From: Pseudomonas sp. UBA5782
GTDB taxonomy: Bacteria; Pseudomonadota; Gammaproteobacteria; Pseudomonadales; Pseudomonadaceae
NCBI GenBank assembly: GCA_002418465.1
Contig: DIEE01000288.1
Coordinates: 1 to 5,388, forward strand
Length of the DNA stretch: 5,388 bases
Direction: 5' to 3'
Position numbers and translations under genes: made by a program. Shown here piece after piece: positions 4,934-5,388 of this stretch. Below the pieces are notes generated by a model. It made no database searches, was not told where the DNA came from, and saw nothing but the letters and a program-made list of their open reading frames with translations. Numbering within the stretch: position 1 is the first letter of the stretch; each line of letters opens with the position of its first letter.

Positions 4934-5388
4934 ATGCAGGAACCCGTCGAAGTCGCCGTCAGCCCCATCCCTCGTCTTGGTTGGCTCGACCGCCTGAGTC
5001 TCTACCGCCAGCCCATCGGCCTCGCCCTCACCCTGATCCTGTTCGCACTCGGCCTGCTGGCCTGCTGGCACCTGCTGCACGAACTCGATCCCGACGGCCT
5101 GCGCGCGGCGCTGTTCGACGTGCCCCAGGCGAGCGTCTACGGCGCGCTGGCCGCCACCGCGCTGAGCTTCGTCGCGCTGTTCGGCTACGAATGGTCGGCG
5201 ATGCGCTACGCCGGGGTGAAACTGCCGACCGCGCGACTGGCGCTGGGCAGCTTCTGCGCCTTCTCGATCGGCAACGCCGTGGGCTTCTCGCTGCTCTCCG
5301 GCGGTTCGGTACGCTATCGGCTGTACACCCGCGAGGGCCTCAACGCCGGCGATATCGCGCGCATCAGCCTGTTCGCCAGCCTCTCGCT
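4934..5388 (+). CDS. mprF: MprF-like phosphatidylglycerol aminoacyltransferase/flippase, N-terminal part (3' end outside window)
   Basis: The frame is open from the ATG at 4934 to the right edge, giving 151 residues of a much longer protein. After a short cytoplasmic tail come hydrophobic segments at about residues 28-48, 68-84 and 102-121. The motif 'GNAVGFSLLSGGSVRYRLY' (113-131), followed by 'DIARISLFASLS', is characteristic of the N-terminal membrane (flippase) domain of MprF. Full-length MprF proteins have many transmembrane segments and a C-terminal cytosolic domain that transfers lysine or alanine from tRNA to phosphatidylglycerol, which lowers surface charge and raises resistance to cationic antimicrobials. 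In Pseudomonas aeruginosa the homologue makes alanyl-phosphatidylglycerol. The synthase domain is not visible, so a flippase-only relative is possible. The start is supported by a modest AGAGAG (4923-4928) five bases upstream. A terminator separates it from the dehydrogenase operon, so it is probably transcribed independently. Confidence 0.78.
   Translation, partial: MQEPVEVAVSPIPRLGWLDRLSLYRQPIGLALTLILFALGLLACWHLLHELDPDGLRAALFDVPQASVYGALAATALSFVALFGYEWSAMRYAGVKLPTARLALGSFCAFSIGNAVGFSLLSGGSVRYRLYTREGLNAGDIARISLFASLS

Noticed and set aside
1..5388. Insertion sequences, CRISPR arrays, tRNA genes or a defence system
   Set aside because: No transposase, terminal repeats, regularly spaced repeats, cloverleaf or defence-gene motifs were seen. 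The DUF4145 domain alone is not evidence of a defence system.

Overview
The window looks like chromosomal DNA of a Pseudomonas-type gammaproteobacterium. Coding sequence is GC-rich with strongly G/C-ending codons. The central operon has the small subunit, flavoprotein and triheme cytochrome c order of the membrane-bound gluconate 2-dehydrogenase of pseudomonads. The right-hand gene is a Pseudomonas-like MprF N-terminus. The genus is an inference from gene content and similarity recalled from memory, not from a database search.

Layout, all on the + strand: (1) 2-466, the 3' end of a DUF4145-type gene cut by the left edge. (2) 467-959, a 493-base gene-free stretch. It holds two small hairpins, a 64-nt imperfect palindrome (597-660), an AT-rich block with nested repeats and a plausible sigma70 promoter (about 679-751), and a leader of about 200 nt that ends in a stem-loop and a strong Shine-Dalgarno. 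(3) 960-4710, a compact three-gene operon: Tat-exported small subunit (960-1706), GMC-family FAD flavoprotein with a cysteine cluster (1712-3481), and periplasmic triheme cytochrome c (3478-4710). The genes are separated by 5 bp and then overlap by 4 bp (ATGA). (4) 4711-4933, a GC hairpin and a strong intrinsic terminator, then a short intergenic stretch. (5) 4934-5388, the 5' end of an mprF-like gene cut by the right edge.

The three operon products should form one periplasmic, inner-membrane-associated complex. The small subunit carries the only twin-arginine signal and probably takes the folded flavoprotein across with it. The flavoprotein oxidises the sugar acid at FAD. Electrons then pass, probably through an Fe-S cluster, to the three hemes and on to ubiquinone. 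In pseudomonads this is the gluconate to 2-ketogluconate step of the direct oxidative glucose pathway. The exact substrate is not proven by sequence, because fructose, sorbitol and 2-ketogluconate dehydrogenases share the same architecture.

I do not see a new multi-gene system here. The least explained parts are the non-coding ones: the operator-like repeats at the operon promoter, the long leader with an element complementary to the ribosome-binding site, and the large palindrome upstream.
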